64,000 bases of DNA from Pristionchus mayeri (GCA_036245805.1 BTRK01000002.1:21879067-21943066); one strand, 5' to 3'. Positions 23,474 to 35,583 are shown, counted from the first letter of the stretch. The notes: generated by a model from the letters alone, not told the origin. Program-made: numbers and translations.

Positions 23474-26400
23474 ATGGAGGATGATCTTGCTTCTGCGCAA
23501 TCTGCTGTGCTCGTTCCCTCCGATGAGATTCCGGAGGGAAAAGCAGAGGTAAATCGGGTCATACTTATTATATGGCACCTAACGATCGTTCAACAGATCG
23601 TTGGGATAGACTTCAATAAAGAGGTAACTCTCGACTCTCTCCTCTCTAGCTACATCACTACTGGATTCCAAGCAACTCATCTGGGACAGGCAATTCGAGA
23701 GGTGAGAGAACAGCTAAAATGAGGAGAACTGGAGAAGGACATCTCAGTTAACTACACTTGTTTGCATCCTATTTCGAAACTTTGTAATTGCGTTCAGTTG
23801 AACATGGCATTGGATGATCGTGAGAAGGAAGTGAGTGGAGAGGAGAAGACATTTCCCTATCCCGAGGGAAGGAAGAAGAGGGCACTCACTCTCTTCATGG
23901 GATACACTTCCAATCTCGTATCCTCTGGATTGAGAGAGGTGCAGTACAATTAGTCCATTCGTGTAGGAGCACGGCCCGTTAAAGCCTCCGAGGTCAGAGC
24001 CGCAACGCATAAGAAATGCGCGTGGAGTTCGCTGGACCGAAATAATAATAATCCTAGGATTAATATTGGGCGAGTGTTTAATTTTGGTTTAAAAAATATT
24101 ATTTGTTTATATAATCTATTCCGCAGAAGCGCAACGAATATTAATATTTCAAAAAAAGGTATACATGTACGTCATTTAGGCGAAAAAATGGACTAAACTC
24201 TATGTTTGCCTTCGTACTCGCTGTCTTGAAATCGACAGAAGTCACTTCATTAAACATGTCTGGTCGTGAATTTACCATGTATGCATTCTTACATACATGC
24301 CTCATAAAAGTTAGGTTCGAAAAAATATATATAATTTTATATACGCTAGTAAAACAATTTAAACTGTCGTTTTGGATAGTTTTAAAAGAAATTTAAAATG
24401 CGACAGAACTTGTTTGATTGCCACATTTACGCTAAATCGAGTATATATATGGATGCATAACGCAAGCGCCTATAAAAGTTAGGTTTGCATTAATTTAAAA
24501 TAAATTTATTTTTTAAATTAAAAATCGAAAACTTCCAAAACAAGCGAAGTCCAGGTGCAGAGCCGGCACATGTTTTGTTAAAATTCATACAAATTATACC
24601 GTATTTTCTGCACTCCTAACAAAATATTTTATTCGTGAACTGGTCCGCGTCACGGCCGCAACGCGGTTGTCTGACCGGACTCTTTTTCCACTGTTTAACG
24701 GGCCGTGAGGAGGATATAGTAAGGGTGAATAGTGAATGTTGTTGTTCATAGAGGTCGCATGGTATTTCCTTCTTCAGTCGATTCGATACTGCGTGGAGCA
24801 CGATCTGGTGGATTGTCTGGTGACAACTGCGGGGGGAATAGAGGAGGACATCATCAAATGTCTACGACCATCCTACGTGGGAGCATTCACTGACAAGGGA
24901 GCGGACCTCAGGTGTGGCTAGTAACAGCGTCGTAATGTAGCCGGAGAACCGAAAACGAAAAATCGTTCTGATCGGTTGCGAAATGGTTAATTTCGAAAAT
25001 TGAAATTTTCGGACTAAAGTACATTTCATTCCCTACAGAAGGATCTAGAACACTAGATATGACATGCCTGAGATACACTCACCGAGTACTACATGTATGC
25101 ACATTTAGGAGGATTTCGACCTTTGGCCTAGTGCCAAGCATATGTTCACTGACACAAAAAGTCTCTCTTATGTTAAAATCTGCACTCATAGTGGCGAACC
25201 CGTTCGAAAGGCCAAAAACAGGCAATTTCTGAGCCTATGCCCCTAAACGCCCATACATCGCAGACCTCCACATGAGCGTTCCGCAAATTTGAAAACAATA
25301 GAAGTTTCTCATCTTTCGAATACGCTAGGTCTCGTTATGAAACTCCATATACACTCCACGAACTTCCCTTGTTAGAAAGTCTTCTTTTACATGAATACGT
25401 GAGAAAAACTATAAATTTCAAAAATTTCGGGATGAAAAGTTTTCACATCAAAATTGGTTACTGTTTTAAACATAGGTGGGCACCATTGAAGCCAGCTTCA
25501 AGAACGCATAATCAGATCTGAAATAATTGACCATTTGACTAAGTGCTGGATAGATAAAATTGTCACAATAAATGTAAGAGCAATTCAATATAAAAAAGTA
25601 AGAGTAATTCATTTCGCGACTGCATTACGTAATTTATGCCGAAAATGTGCGTATGGTACGAAGAATTTCGCAGGAAACATGGAATAAATCGCGTTGGAAA
25701 CATCCTCGTCCCGAATAGAAACTACTGTGAATTCGAGAATTGGCTGATCCCTATTCTGGATAAGTGTCTCGAAGAGCAGAAGGAAGGATTCCTGTGGACT
25801 CCCTCCAAGCTGATCAGAAGGTTCGAGTGCCAATCCTCCCATTGAGAAGAGGGATGATACAGACTGGGACTAGAGATCAATGATCCCTCCTCGATACTCT
25901 ATTGGGCGGCAGTCCACTCCATCCCCATCTTCTCCCCTGCTCTCACTGATGGAAGTCTAGGAGATATGCTCTACTTCCACTCTGTTAAGAATGATGGAGG
26001 ACTCAGAATTGATATTGTCGAGGTAAGTAAGTATTTGAGTGAATTTATTCGAGAAAAAACGAGTTGTCAAAACAACGCGGTTTTTTCCAGGATGCAAATT
26101 TCCGATAGACAATTAATAGAGGTGAATGAATTGCAGGACGTGCGCCATATCAATACAATGGCAGTGAAGAGTGAGAAGAGCGGAGTGGTGATTATGGGAG
26201 GAGGAGTGGTGAAGCACCATATCAACAATGCCAATCTCATGAGGAACGGATCCGACTACACCATATTCATCAATACTGGACAGGTACACTAACTCATTTA
26301 AATATCGTACACACACTATCTCATTACATTTTCAACGTGTACACTGCACCAAAGCTGAATTTTTAAATATTTTTTTGTTAAAAACACGTTTTTACCTCGA

Positions 26401-27029
26401 TTTTAACGTTAACAGAAAGGTGTGAAGAAGAATTTCGCTATGCTATTGTGTGAGGAGTCAGTAGAGTGACTCTTTGAGATGATGTGATCTCACTAGTCAC
26501 TTTTCGGTACTCCAAAGGTGTCAGAGGGTGGTAGTATTTGTTCTTCCCCCTCTTTATCACTACTCATCCCTTTCCTGAGGGCGGAACACGTTTACGAGCG
26601 AAAGAAAGAGAGAGAGATTGAGTCATGGGAGGAAAGAAGAAGACAGACCAACTCCAAATTCTGAGACGAATAAATACACGAGTAATGATGGGGATTTAGG
26701 TATTCTCTTGCAGGAGTTCGATGGATCTGACTCGGGAGCCTCTCCTGATGAGGCAGTCAGCTGGGGGAAGATCAAGCCGAATGCTGCATCTGTCAAAGTG
26801 AGAATGGAGGCATTTGAGAGGCCATGAGCCGAGAGCAAAACATCACTCTTAGTTAGTTCTGTGTCAAGTACGAATGATTAGAAACGAGCTTTATGATTCA
26901 AAGAGAAATATTGATGAGATAAAATAAATGGGCCTCACGATTGTATTGTAGGTGTGCGCAGATGCGACTCTAGTCTTCCCCCTCCTCGTTTCTCAGACAT
27001 TCTGTAAGAGAGTCAAGAAGGAGAAGTGA
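23474..27029 (+). CDS. dhps-1: Deoxyhypusine synthase
   Basis: Transfers the aminobutyl group of spermidine to a lysine of eIF5A, NAD-dependent, first step of hypusination. Nine exons (23474-23548, 23597-23701, 23798-23938, 24778-24911, 25674-25820, 25863-26022, 26137-26283, 26714-26797, 26952-27029) give 356 aa, near the human 369. Conserved blocks: [73 protein letters not shown], the catalytic-lysine segment [18 protein letters not shown] and [19 protein letters not shown]. Introns 3 and 4 are unusually long, intron 3 because of an inserted 738-bp element. Starts 193 bp after the glyoxalase II stop. Confidence 0.97.
23970..24707. mobile_element. 738-bp element with CACGGCCCGTTAAA ends and 5-bp target duplication
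   Basis: Ends CACGGCCCGTTAAA and the inverted copy are flanked by AGGAG on both sides (23965-23969 and 24708-24712). The terminal regions share further inverted similarity (GCCGCAACGC). AT-rich interior, no transposase frame. Sits in intron 3 of deoxyhypusine synthase. Confidence 0.8.
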
Positions 27030-27312
27030 GACTAACTGAAGATTAATAGAACAATTTACCGTACACTTTCACGCTTCATCGATTGTTTATTGTCTTTCGT
27101 TGTTACGTTTTGTTGTGTTCAGTTGTGAAATGGGTAAAGGTTGGATTGTCTCTCGGTGTTCTTTCTTGCTCAACCCTCTCCTGCCAGTCCTCTTCCCTTC
27201 TGACTCACTATCATTCACAGGATATATCACTTTTATGCTTCTTCCCACTTAGTCAACTGTCTCTGGTATAAGAGGAGTCTCTCTCACTCACTCCATCCCC
27301 ATCCACTCCATC

Positions 27313-28492
27313 ATGCACTCCCTCTTCATCACCTTCCTTCTCTCCCATCTTCTCCTTCCCTCACTTGCTACCGATACCTGCTTCACATGCGCGTCCCCTG
27401 AACTGGAAGCGAATTGGGAAGTGACTAACCTCCCTCTCAAACCGAAGGACCTCATCTTCACTGATAAGTAAGCATCATTCTCCGAGTCGATACTCAGCAA
27501 CAATTAAAGCTTATTTCTTGAATTACTGAATTGTCTCCATTCAGATGTAGTTCTGACACGGATCCGAGTCTGGGAAAGTCTTGTTCCCAGGGAGTTTGCT
27601 ATGAAGCTATCATCCCTCTCAGTGAGTTGATCTTTGATCAAATTGATCTCTCCCAACCCCCTCCCTCTCAGACAAACGAGTGACGTACGTGCGTGGTTGC
27701 TACGCGTCCTTCGTCGAGGAGACGAACTACACTCGTACAAATGTGAATCCCCCCGTGTGTGTCTATGGCCCCTACGGGAAGGACACAGTCATCGACACTT
27801 CCAAGAACAACGACGAGAAAGCCGCTTATGTGAGTGTGACCCATCCTCTGCCCCATCCATCTACCGTATCACAGGCCGCCAATCGATGGTGTGTCAATGC
27901 GAACGATGGAGAACTGTGCAATGCTGAGTTGAAGTACTCGGAAGGCCTCTACAGCAGTCCCAGTACGTACTTCAAGAAGTGCACCAATCCAGGAGTGCCT
28001 CTGGGTGAGTATCTGAGGAAGGGGAAGACGCCTCTCATTGGTGTTCCTTCAGACAGACAGTGCATCGAATGTTCTCACTTCGGAGGGGGCGGAGACTGCA
28101 AAGCAGACTCCACCACCTACTGCAGAGGACCTTACTGTGTCAAGTACGACGGGTACTTGAATGGTGAGTGTCAATGTTTGGAAGGAGTACGGTACCCCTC
28201 AGGCGATGTGATGACTGTGAGGACTTGCGCCCCCACCACTCCCTTCTCGGGCGATGAATGTGTATGGATGGAGAGCACCTCTGACTTCCAACTCTTCGGG
28301 ATCACCCTCCAACTTCCTTACAAGGTACGGTAGTCTTCCGTGATCGATCGATCTCTCTTCTTCGAGGCATGGCATTGCTACTGCAGTGGAGACAAGTGCA
28401 ATCCGTCGTCTCGAGTCTCCTCATCCCTTCTCCTCTCCATACTTCTCCCTCTCTTCCTCTCTCCATTCATCCCCCCATTCTCTTCCTCATAA
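27313..28492 (+). CDS. Secreted or GPI-anchored cysteine-rich ET-module protein
   Basis: About 270 aa in seven exons from the ATG at 27313 to TAA at 28490-28492. A strong N-terminal signal peptide ([15 protein letters not shown]) precedes TDTCFTC. The cysteine-rich body repeats themes such as CYEA, VRGCYASF, KKCTNPG, CIECSHFGGGGDCKAD and TYCRGPYCVKY, the style of nematode ET modules. The end CYCSGDKCN is followed by a hydrophobic tail (LLLSILLPLFL), suggesting a GPI signal or membrane anchor. AATAAA lies near 28563. ET assignment is from remembered nematode proteins; molecular role unknown. Confidence 0.8.
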
Positions 28493-28628
28493 TCTCCTTC
28501 TCAATCTCCTTCTCGTTACCTTCCCAATCCATCCTATTGTCGTGTACATTTCATGCCATTCAAATAAATTCTTTTATTTACTCGATCATTCTATAGTATC
28601 AACAATACATCGTATGACTCTCAGTATC

Positions 28629-31203
28629 TCATAGATGAGATCGTTCGATGTCTAGCAACTCGACCACACGGCGGGCGCATCCCCAGAAGAGAGTGATCCC
28701 TGATCCTCCGTGACCGTAGTTGTGAATTACTGTCGTCTGAAATGTTCTCATGTGTACAGTATCCGCTGGATGGACTTTGCCTCTCTTCCCTCTGCATTCC
28801 GAATGGTCTCTTTCTCGATTCTGAGTGATGTTCTGAATGGTCTCAATCCGACGTGATGGGAGATGATCTCTGCTCCCTCAAGAGATGGATTCCCTCCATT
28901 CGGATGCTAATCATCTACCTTCAGTTCGGGGATTCTCTTCACATTCTCTTCCATAATTTTCCTTGCTGTTTCTTCATTCACTCTCGTATCCCATTCTCCC
29001 TCATCATGAGTTCCTCCCACAACGACGAAATTACTACTGCAAACATTTTTTCTGGAACTTTGATTTTGGACTGTGTTTTCATTACGAAGATTATATACTT
29101 TCAATTTAAAACGTCCGAACTATCTGCGAGATTGATCAACCAAAATCTAGATAAGCACAGCAATTTGAGGGGTTAAGTTAGCAGGGTTGGAGTTGAACTG
29201 TGTTAAGTTGTGTGCATTGAGTAAAGAGAGAGTGAGTACACAGTTCTACTCTTCTCTTCTCTTCTCTTCTCGATCGATTGACTTCTCTCCTCCCTCTATC
29301 ACATGCTCCTTCCCTTCTATCCCTCCCCAGATGAGTCTCCTTCTCTCTGCAGCTGCATCCCTCGACGGAACTCGTCCCTCCATCATCCCCATTCTAGTCC
29401 TGTTCTTTGCACGCATTCTTCTAATCTCACACATGGAATTCGCCCAACAGGTCCACTTTTAGTTTTAAATTCAAATATTTAAAATGTTTATCGTTATGGC
29501 GCTGGGAGAAATAGATAAGCTCTAAACTGCTTTGAGTGTGCACGTTATTATCTCGCTCAGTATTTTTACGAAGAGTTGGAAAAGATCACAAGGGCGGAAC
29601 ATTCGAAGTATTTATAAAATAACCCAAATCGCAACTAAAGTATATATAATAATAATTGCAGGAATCGGATTCTGATTTCCACTCCCAATCAACTTCTTCC
29701 TCTTCCCAATTAAATGAAGGAATCGAAGAAGTCGCCATCCAATCTCCATCCACTCAAAGGAAGGAAGACGGCAAAGAGAGATCAAAGATCAAATGTTGAA
29801 TGGATTGACTACATTCAACATCAATGACTACCCCTCACAATCTCCCCCATTATACGTGTGAAGTTCCCCTCTTTCTTTGTGAGTTGACGTGTTCAAAATC
29901 GTATCGATCTCGGTGAATGAATGAATATTTCCCCGGGAAGGTCAACTCTCCCCTCTACTCTCACTATTATACGCGTAGACAATGCAAGACTTGGAATTCA
30001 TCTAAATACTCTGGTAAAATATAACCAATGGGATACATGCGGGGTGGACTGTACCTGGGAAACTTGGACTGCATTTTGCTCGGGAAATTCACTAATCCAA
30101 TGGGAAGAAAGTGAAATGTTTCAGTGGGGACCCCACACGTATCGCACTGGCCAAATTTTGCCAGGAAATGAAATGAAAATTATTCCTGATATAAAATCAT
30201 GATAGAATATTTCGCATATTAATGGAAGTGAGTGATCTCACTTGAGTAAACAGTAGTAGTCCCCATCACAGAAGAAGTGCTTCACTCTCGGAGCACGCAC
30301 TCGCAACACTTGACCACGAATTGGAGACACCTCAGACATACTTGATCTTTGATCTCTCTCTCTCTTCCTTACTTGGTCGTCCCCCACTAGATCCCTCGCT
30401 CCCAGACCAGAACAATTGATGATGGTGTCGAATTCAGCTGAATAATAATTGGATGGCGATGATTAATAGTATTGGATGGACCAGTTAACTCGTGGAGTGA
30501 CTTGACTCTGCCCTGTCTTATCATTCCTCCCTTGGAGAGGAATCTGAAGGGAGAGTTCATCGTTGTCTCTCATTCATCTGACTCTCTAGTCGCATATGCA
30601 ATGTAAGTGGTTGGCTCGAGAGCGAGAGTGGTGAAGAAGTGCCCGCTCCTAGAGAAGGAGAAGGAGATCAAAGGGAGAGATAGAGACTGAGATACTTGTA
30701 TCCCCCTCCGAATCCATCCAATTCCTCCTGACTCAGTCTTCTGAATCCTTTCACGAGAGACGCCCAATGGGGAACTTCCCTCTCTTCCCTGCTCACGTCA
30801 TATCCAGATTGCCACATTGCACCTAATGAGGAAGATTAAAGATGAATTCGAAGGCATCAATACCTGCATCTTCCTTCTTCACGAGGGATGAGATGTACTC
30901 GAAGGTATCCCGACAGATTCGACTAAAGGGTTGATTATCGATTGATTGGATAGGTCAAAGGAGACTTGAGGAGATCGGGTTGGGGGAAGCTGACGAGATA
31001 TGGCATCCAATAGCCAGCTGCGATGTCACTCGTGAGATGGGGAGAGAACTTCTCAGCAAGGATGGTAATCTGGAAAGAGAGAGAGAGAGGAGGGAGGAGG
31101 AGGGGGGGGGTGGATATACCTTCGCATGGGGAAGACTTCTCTGAAGGGACAAAGCAGATGAGATCCCTGCTATCCCTGCACCAATCACAACGATGTTCGA
31201 CAT
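28629..31203 (-). CDS. Peroxisomal D-amino-acid / D-aspartate oxidase
   Basis: FAD-dependent oxidase of D-amino acids. Ten or so exons from 31203 to 28629. The start [20 protein letters not shown] is the GxGxxG FAD-binding motif; [79 protein letters not shown] and [19 protein letters not shown] follow in DAAO order. The protein ends in SHL, a type-1 peroxisome signal. The penultimate intron uses a GC donor at 28780 and the intron at about 30240-29046 is about 1.2 kb and holds an antisense small gene. D-Asp versus neutral D-amino acid preference cannot be read reliably. Confidence 0.9.
29331..29799 (+). CDS. Small single-pass membrane protein nested antisense in the oxidase intron
   Basis: Two exons (29331-29450, 29662-29799) give 85 aa in one consistent frame; the ATG directly follows a ccctccccag acceptor. 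The first exon encodes a hydrophobic helix ([13 protein letters not shown]), the second a Ser/Glu-rich polar tail. No family recognised. Support is the clean splice sites, start acceptor and membrane segment; it could still be chance. Confidence 0.45.
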
Positions 31204-31643
31204 GAGAAGGGGACGAAATGAGTGTTATCTATCGATGGAGAGTGATAACCTCCCTCTTTTATGAGAGCACTCCTAATATCACATGCGCATATTCCAGTAT
31301 TCATTGTGTGTTCCTCTGATATTGTGCATTTTGATAGACTGCTACAGTTGGGAGATACTTTATCTCCCCTGCCTTCTCAATTGGTCAAGAGTCGGAGAGG
31401 GATTAGGGGGAGATCAAACAATGGAATGGTGTGAAAGTGACTTGATTCCCTCGAGAGTCTCCATTCTCAAACAGGGTGATAGTGTATCAGGTGGGAAGAG
31501 AAGGAGTACCGTATCCATTCGATTGTGTACAATGAAGCGACTGCGATTGCGTAATAGAGGCATCAGATTACAAGGAGGATGAAGGTCATGGAGGAAATTG
31601 AAGGGAAGAGAGATGCCAGAGGGCAAATAGAAATAGAAGATAA

Positions 31644-32888
31644 TTATGAAGATGAAGAAGATGTGGAAAGATTGAGAGGAGTATCGAAGGAAGGAATGAA
31701 GAGAGGATGAAGGAGAGGAAGGGAGAAGGGTGGCATTAAGATTGGAGGAGAAGGACGTGAACTCAGAGCTATCTTCTCCACCGTTGAAAGGACATCTCCA
31801 TTGCATTCTGAATTGAGATGGTTACGGTAGAAGTGGATACTCAACTGCACCATCGAGAATTCGCTGTACATTGTGGATGGGAATGTGAGGGAAGAGTGTG
31901 GAAAGGAGTGTCATGGGGGAGGATCGAGGTGGTTGATCATCCTTCTTCTCCTCTGATTCTTCTTTCGATTCATCTTCTTCCCTCGATTCCTCCTCCTTTC
32001 CGAATGGCTGCCAAACGGGGCCAGCGGGAAGAGAAGAGATCTCCTCTCCTGAGATATTCACTCACAATTGGTAGAAACAGTATCAGGAATGGATGTCGGG
32101 GAGGAGATCAATTCACAAATTTGGCGTTTTTAGACGCTGTTCACGTTTTACGAGAATTGCAAAGATTGTATTCAACTGGAGATTCTGCAACGATTGCAAT
32201 ACCACGAGGGGATTGCAATCGTTGCAAGTCAAGTGGCGGTGAATGCAACGGAGAGATCATCGTCACTGCTCTGCAGCAGTGCCATTTTACGATTGTCCTT
32301 GCAACCCGTCCAAAAAAAGCCAAGTTTCTAAATTCACCGTTGGGTCATCTCCCCCACCCCCCCCCCCCCGGGTATATGGGCAGAAACGTATTGTTACCGT
32401 ACCCGAGACGACCCGCAGTCCGAGAGCGATGGCGTCTTCTGCTGCCTGCTTCCGCTTGAGAGCCACCTCAAGGATACTGTATCTTTTATTGATTGAATAT
32501 CTATGAATGAAGTCCTAATTGATCATGTACTTTATCATTTCATTTAGACATGAGAATGTTGCAAACCCACGATAGGCAAGTGATGGGTCACGAGAGAGCA
32601 TACCTGCGCAGCCATTACTCTTTGTCTCTCTGCTATCAGAATGCACTTCTCGCATACGCAATCCCTGAATTGAGGGTCATGCTGACATTACTGTAAGTAG
32701 GTCACAGTAGTTATCTAATTTGAGGGATCGCATCACTAAGAGAATGGCCACTGATGAAAATGGTACTTGAACTTGCAGTGCCGTTTGTGTCCCTTTAGCC
32801 AGGATACAATGGAGTGATTGCGGCATCTCGCGCATTTCGGCTTCCGTTCCTTCTCTATTCGACCGTAGTTGGAGAGGGAGATGGACAT
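31644..32888 (-). CDS. dmd-4: DMRT transcription factor with DM and DMA domains (DMD-4 type)
   Basis: Five exons (32888-32767, 32664-32604, 32466-32403, 32048-31851, 31807-31644) give 202 aa. The DM domain has [34 protein letters not shown] and [13 protein letters not shown], i.e. the intertwined CCHC/HCCC zinc sites and recognition helix, continuing into [17 protein letters not shown]. After an acidic linker, [20 protein letters not shown] with [12 protein letters not shown] is the CUE-like DMA domain. DM plus DMA defines the DMRTA class, whose nematode member is DMD-4. Roles in sexual or cell-fate differentiation are family knowledge. Confidence 0.9.
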
Positions 32889-33217
32889 TAGATGAAGTTA
32901 GAGAAAGAGGAATGAAGTCACCGTATTCAGAAGGGGAGGGGCGAGAAGGACGAGTGGGAAGAACAAACGAAAGGAGATACTTCAGATATCGAGACCTCTC
33001 CTTTCTCTCATTCCCCGGATTAAGCAGTGAGGAGGAATTGTGCAAGCAGGGATTTGTCGTGTACTATTGTAGATTCATACAGATTCGAAATTTAAAAGAC
33101 TATGTAGATAATACATTTTTTTTAAAAATCTAATTGACAGATTTTTAAAACTTTCATTTCGAAAATTGTATTTTTTAACATTAGATTCAAACGTATTCTA
33201 ATTAGATTCCAACCAAG

Positions 33218-33375
33218 TTACTGTGAGAACATAATGCGTAGTCCGTGATGTGGTGGACGAGAGCTATCACATTTTGTTGTATTACTCGCGGAACTTTTTT
33301 TCTCCCGCGTTTCGCGAGTAATACAACAAAATGTGCACACCGCACCACGGACTACGCATTCTGTTCTCACAGTAA
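33218..33375. mobile_element. Short palindromic MITE with CTGTGAGAACA ends, copy 1
   Basis: About 155-bp hairpin: ends CTGTGAGAACA and complement inside TA; arms contain AATGCGTAGTCCGTG and its inverse. Non-coding. A diverged relative is at 61800. Confidence 0.85.
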
Positions 33376-33786
33376 GTACAAGATAATATTTTTTTAGAGA
33401 AAGATAGGGACCGCAGAGCATGGTCATTTTAGAATTTCTACTGACAGTACGCGGGAAACGTCGACCACGCACAACATTTCTTTTCACTTTGCGATTGCAT
33501 CCATCTTGTGAAATTTTGAAATTTTTTTCTGTTGTTTTTCAACGCTTTTCTTTAGATAAAGATTAATTTTTCCTGGTCTGAGTGAATGCTCCCTATGTCA
33601 GTTATCGTCCCACATCATTTTGTCCACTTTGGAGTCCCGTATAATGCACTTCTCAGTCGATTTAGAAAAGTGCGTTTCTAGTTTGCACTCCTTCGACCGA
33701 ATATTGATTTGCTCCCTCTGCCACACCTTATATTTCGTTACTCATACAATTTAGGGACTCTAGAGCACACAATCCCGCGATTTGCA

Positions 33787-34011
33787 TTAAAGTTACCGGA
33801 CGAGGACGAAACCCTGATCTGACCCTGATCTCGTCGCGTGCACGAGAGAGTATGCAAAAGTGAGAGAGCGCTGATCATTTCCGGCTTTCCCTTGAGGCTA
33901 TTATTGATTTTTAGCATTTTTGTGTATTCATTCTCAACTAATTCAGCCATCGGCTATTCGATGGAGGACAAAAAATATGGGGTTAATTTTGTCCTCGTCT
34001 GGTAACTTTAA
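33787..34011. mobile_element. TTAA-flanked MITE, copy 2
   Basis: About 225 bp, ends AGTTACCGGACGAGGACGAAA-like and complement. Inverted relative to copy 3, with which it shares the TTAA at 34008-34011. Confidence 0.9.
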
Positions 34012-34218
34012 AGTTACCCAACAAGGACGAAATTGACCCATTATTTTTTGTCCTCCATCGAATAGCGGATGGTTGAATTAGTATAGAATGAATATAAAAA
34101 AATGCTAAAAATCAATAATAGCCTCAAGGGAAAACCGGAAATGATCAGCGCTCTCTCACTTTTGCACGCGACGGGATCAGGGTGAGATCAGGGTTTCGTC
34201 CTTGTTGGGTAACTTTAA
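34008..34218. mobile_element. TTAA-flanked MITE, copy 3
   Basis: About 211 bp, nearly identical to copy 1 but with a short internal deletion near the CACTTTTGCA segment. Abuts copy 2 head to head. Confidence 0.9.
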
Positions 34219-34824
34219 TGTGGCAGAGGGAGCATTGAAGATACGTCGAATTTTTGCCGCCGAACACGCGTTTTTTTCCGACTTTCATTTTCCTCGGCGG
34301 ATAATTGATTTGCTCCCTTTGCCATACCTTATATTTCGTTACGAATACAATTGATGGACTCTATAGTACATGTTACGGCGAAGTGCGTTAATATGGCAGC
34401 GGGAGCATTAAAGTTACATAGAGTTTTAGACTGAAAACCCGCGACGTTTTGTGATGCCCACTTTCCTTCGATCGATAATGTACTTCCGTCCTTTGACACA
34501 CCTTATATTCGTATGCTAATTCAATCTACTGATCCTAAAGAACGTTTTTGCTTAGTAAAGCCATGTGTCATCGAACGGAATGTTACTTTGAAGATCTGAA
34601 AGCCGAACACGCGATGTTCCTTTGACAAACAGTGATAAGCTCATCGATAAGCTATTTTCTTGGTCTGTGATTCCCAGAATGACATGTATATCAATTCGAA
34701 AACATATTTTCATATAATTTCAGTTTCAAAATGAAGAAAAATAATTAATGAAAAGTATGAAGATAAAAAGTCAGTTGCTGATTAAGTCAATGTTGGAAGG
34801 CGCAGCGTACTGTATCTTAGCCTC

Positions 34825-35141
34825 CTCCGGTTTTTCAGCGCAGGAAGCGCGCCACTTTTGCGAAGCGGTGCGGACACCTTACGACGCCACCTCGCAAACG
34901 TATTCCGCGCAGCTTCGTGAAAGTTGCGGCGCCGCTTCATGTAAGTAACGCCGCAGCTTCGCGAAAGTGGCGCGGACTAATTAAATAACCCTGCGCCACT
35001 TTCGCGAAGCTGCGGCGTTACTTACATGAAGCGGCGCCGCAACTTTCACGAAGCTGCGCGGAATACGTTTGCGAGGTGGCGTCGTAAGGTGTCCGCACCG
35101 CTTCGCAAAAGTGGCGCGCTTCCTGCGCAGAAAAACCGGAG
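34825..35141. repeat. 317-bp foldback palindrome
   Basis: Arms from CTCCGGTTTTT to GGCGCGG and back (AAAACCGGAG at the right end) are almost perfectly complementary around an AT-rich loop near 34980. GC-rich arms contain repeated GCGAAG/CTTCGC blocks. No flanking duplication identified. Confidence 0.85.
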
Positions 35142-35583
35142 TCGGCGTTAATTATGTTAATTCGAATAATTAATTTACTTCGTAAAATTTTTAATTTTTT
35201 GCAAAATTTTGGTGTCGAAATCGTATCGGCAGCTCATAAATTATCGGATTCTCAGAAAGAGTATCCTTATAAAAATCTCAAACTGCATATTAATCATCGG
35301 AATTTGGATGTGGATGATTCCATATTTGAAACACTGAAATGTATAAAGCGATAATTTCAAAAAAAGGATTGTTTGTATAATATAAAAAATATATAAAAAT
35401 ATATAAAAGCACAAGGTATTACAGTCTTTTGCGTGGTGTCAACCGCACGAAGAGTACGGTATTCAAATCGCGCCGTAGTCGACGTCACTGAAACGTTGTC
35501 TATCTCTCTTTTTTATTGGTCATTTGTCGTCCTTTTTCCTTCGGAAGTATTCAGCATGCTCAGCTTCCCGTATCCAAGGTGCT

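Larger units (their letters stand above)
33703..34560 (+). repeat. Degenerate direct repeats (TTTGCTCCCTCTGCCACACC unit)
   Basis: An about 90-bp unit including gccacaccttatatttcgtt recurs at about 33703, 34305 and, more degraded, 34467. The middle is interrupted by two TTAA MITEs, so this is an older repeat invaded later. No coding content. Confidence 0.7.

Noticed and set aside
28386..28634. 82-codon plus-strand frame after the ET-module gene
   Set aside because: Alternative reading of the final exon and 3' UTR of that gene.
29921..30202. 93-codon plus-strand frame rich in Trp in the oxidase intron
   Set aside because: No acceptable start context, splice sites or signal peptide; composition could arise by chance. 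Noted because two Trp-containing segments looked regular.
31644..32061. CUE domain suggesting AUP1 or another ubiquitin-binding protein
   Set aside because: Upstream exons join in phase to a DM zinc-finger domain, so the CUE-like fold is the DMA domain of a DMRT factor.
31818..32459. 213-codon plus-strand open frame
   Set aside because: It lies antisense over dmd-4 exons and introns; its composition changes abruptly and no motif is present, while the minus strand has the DM and DMA domains in phase.
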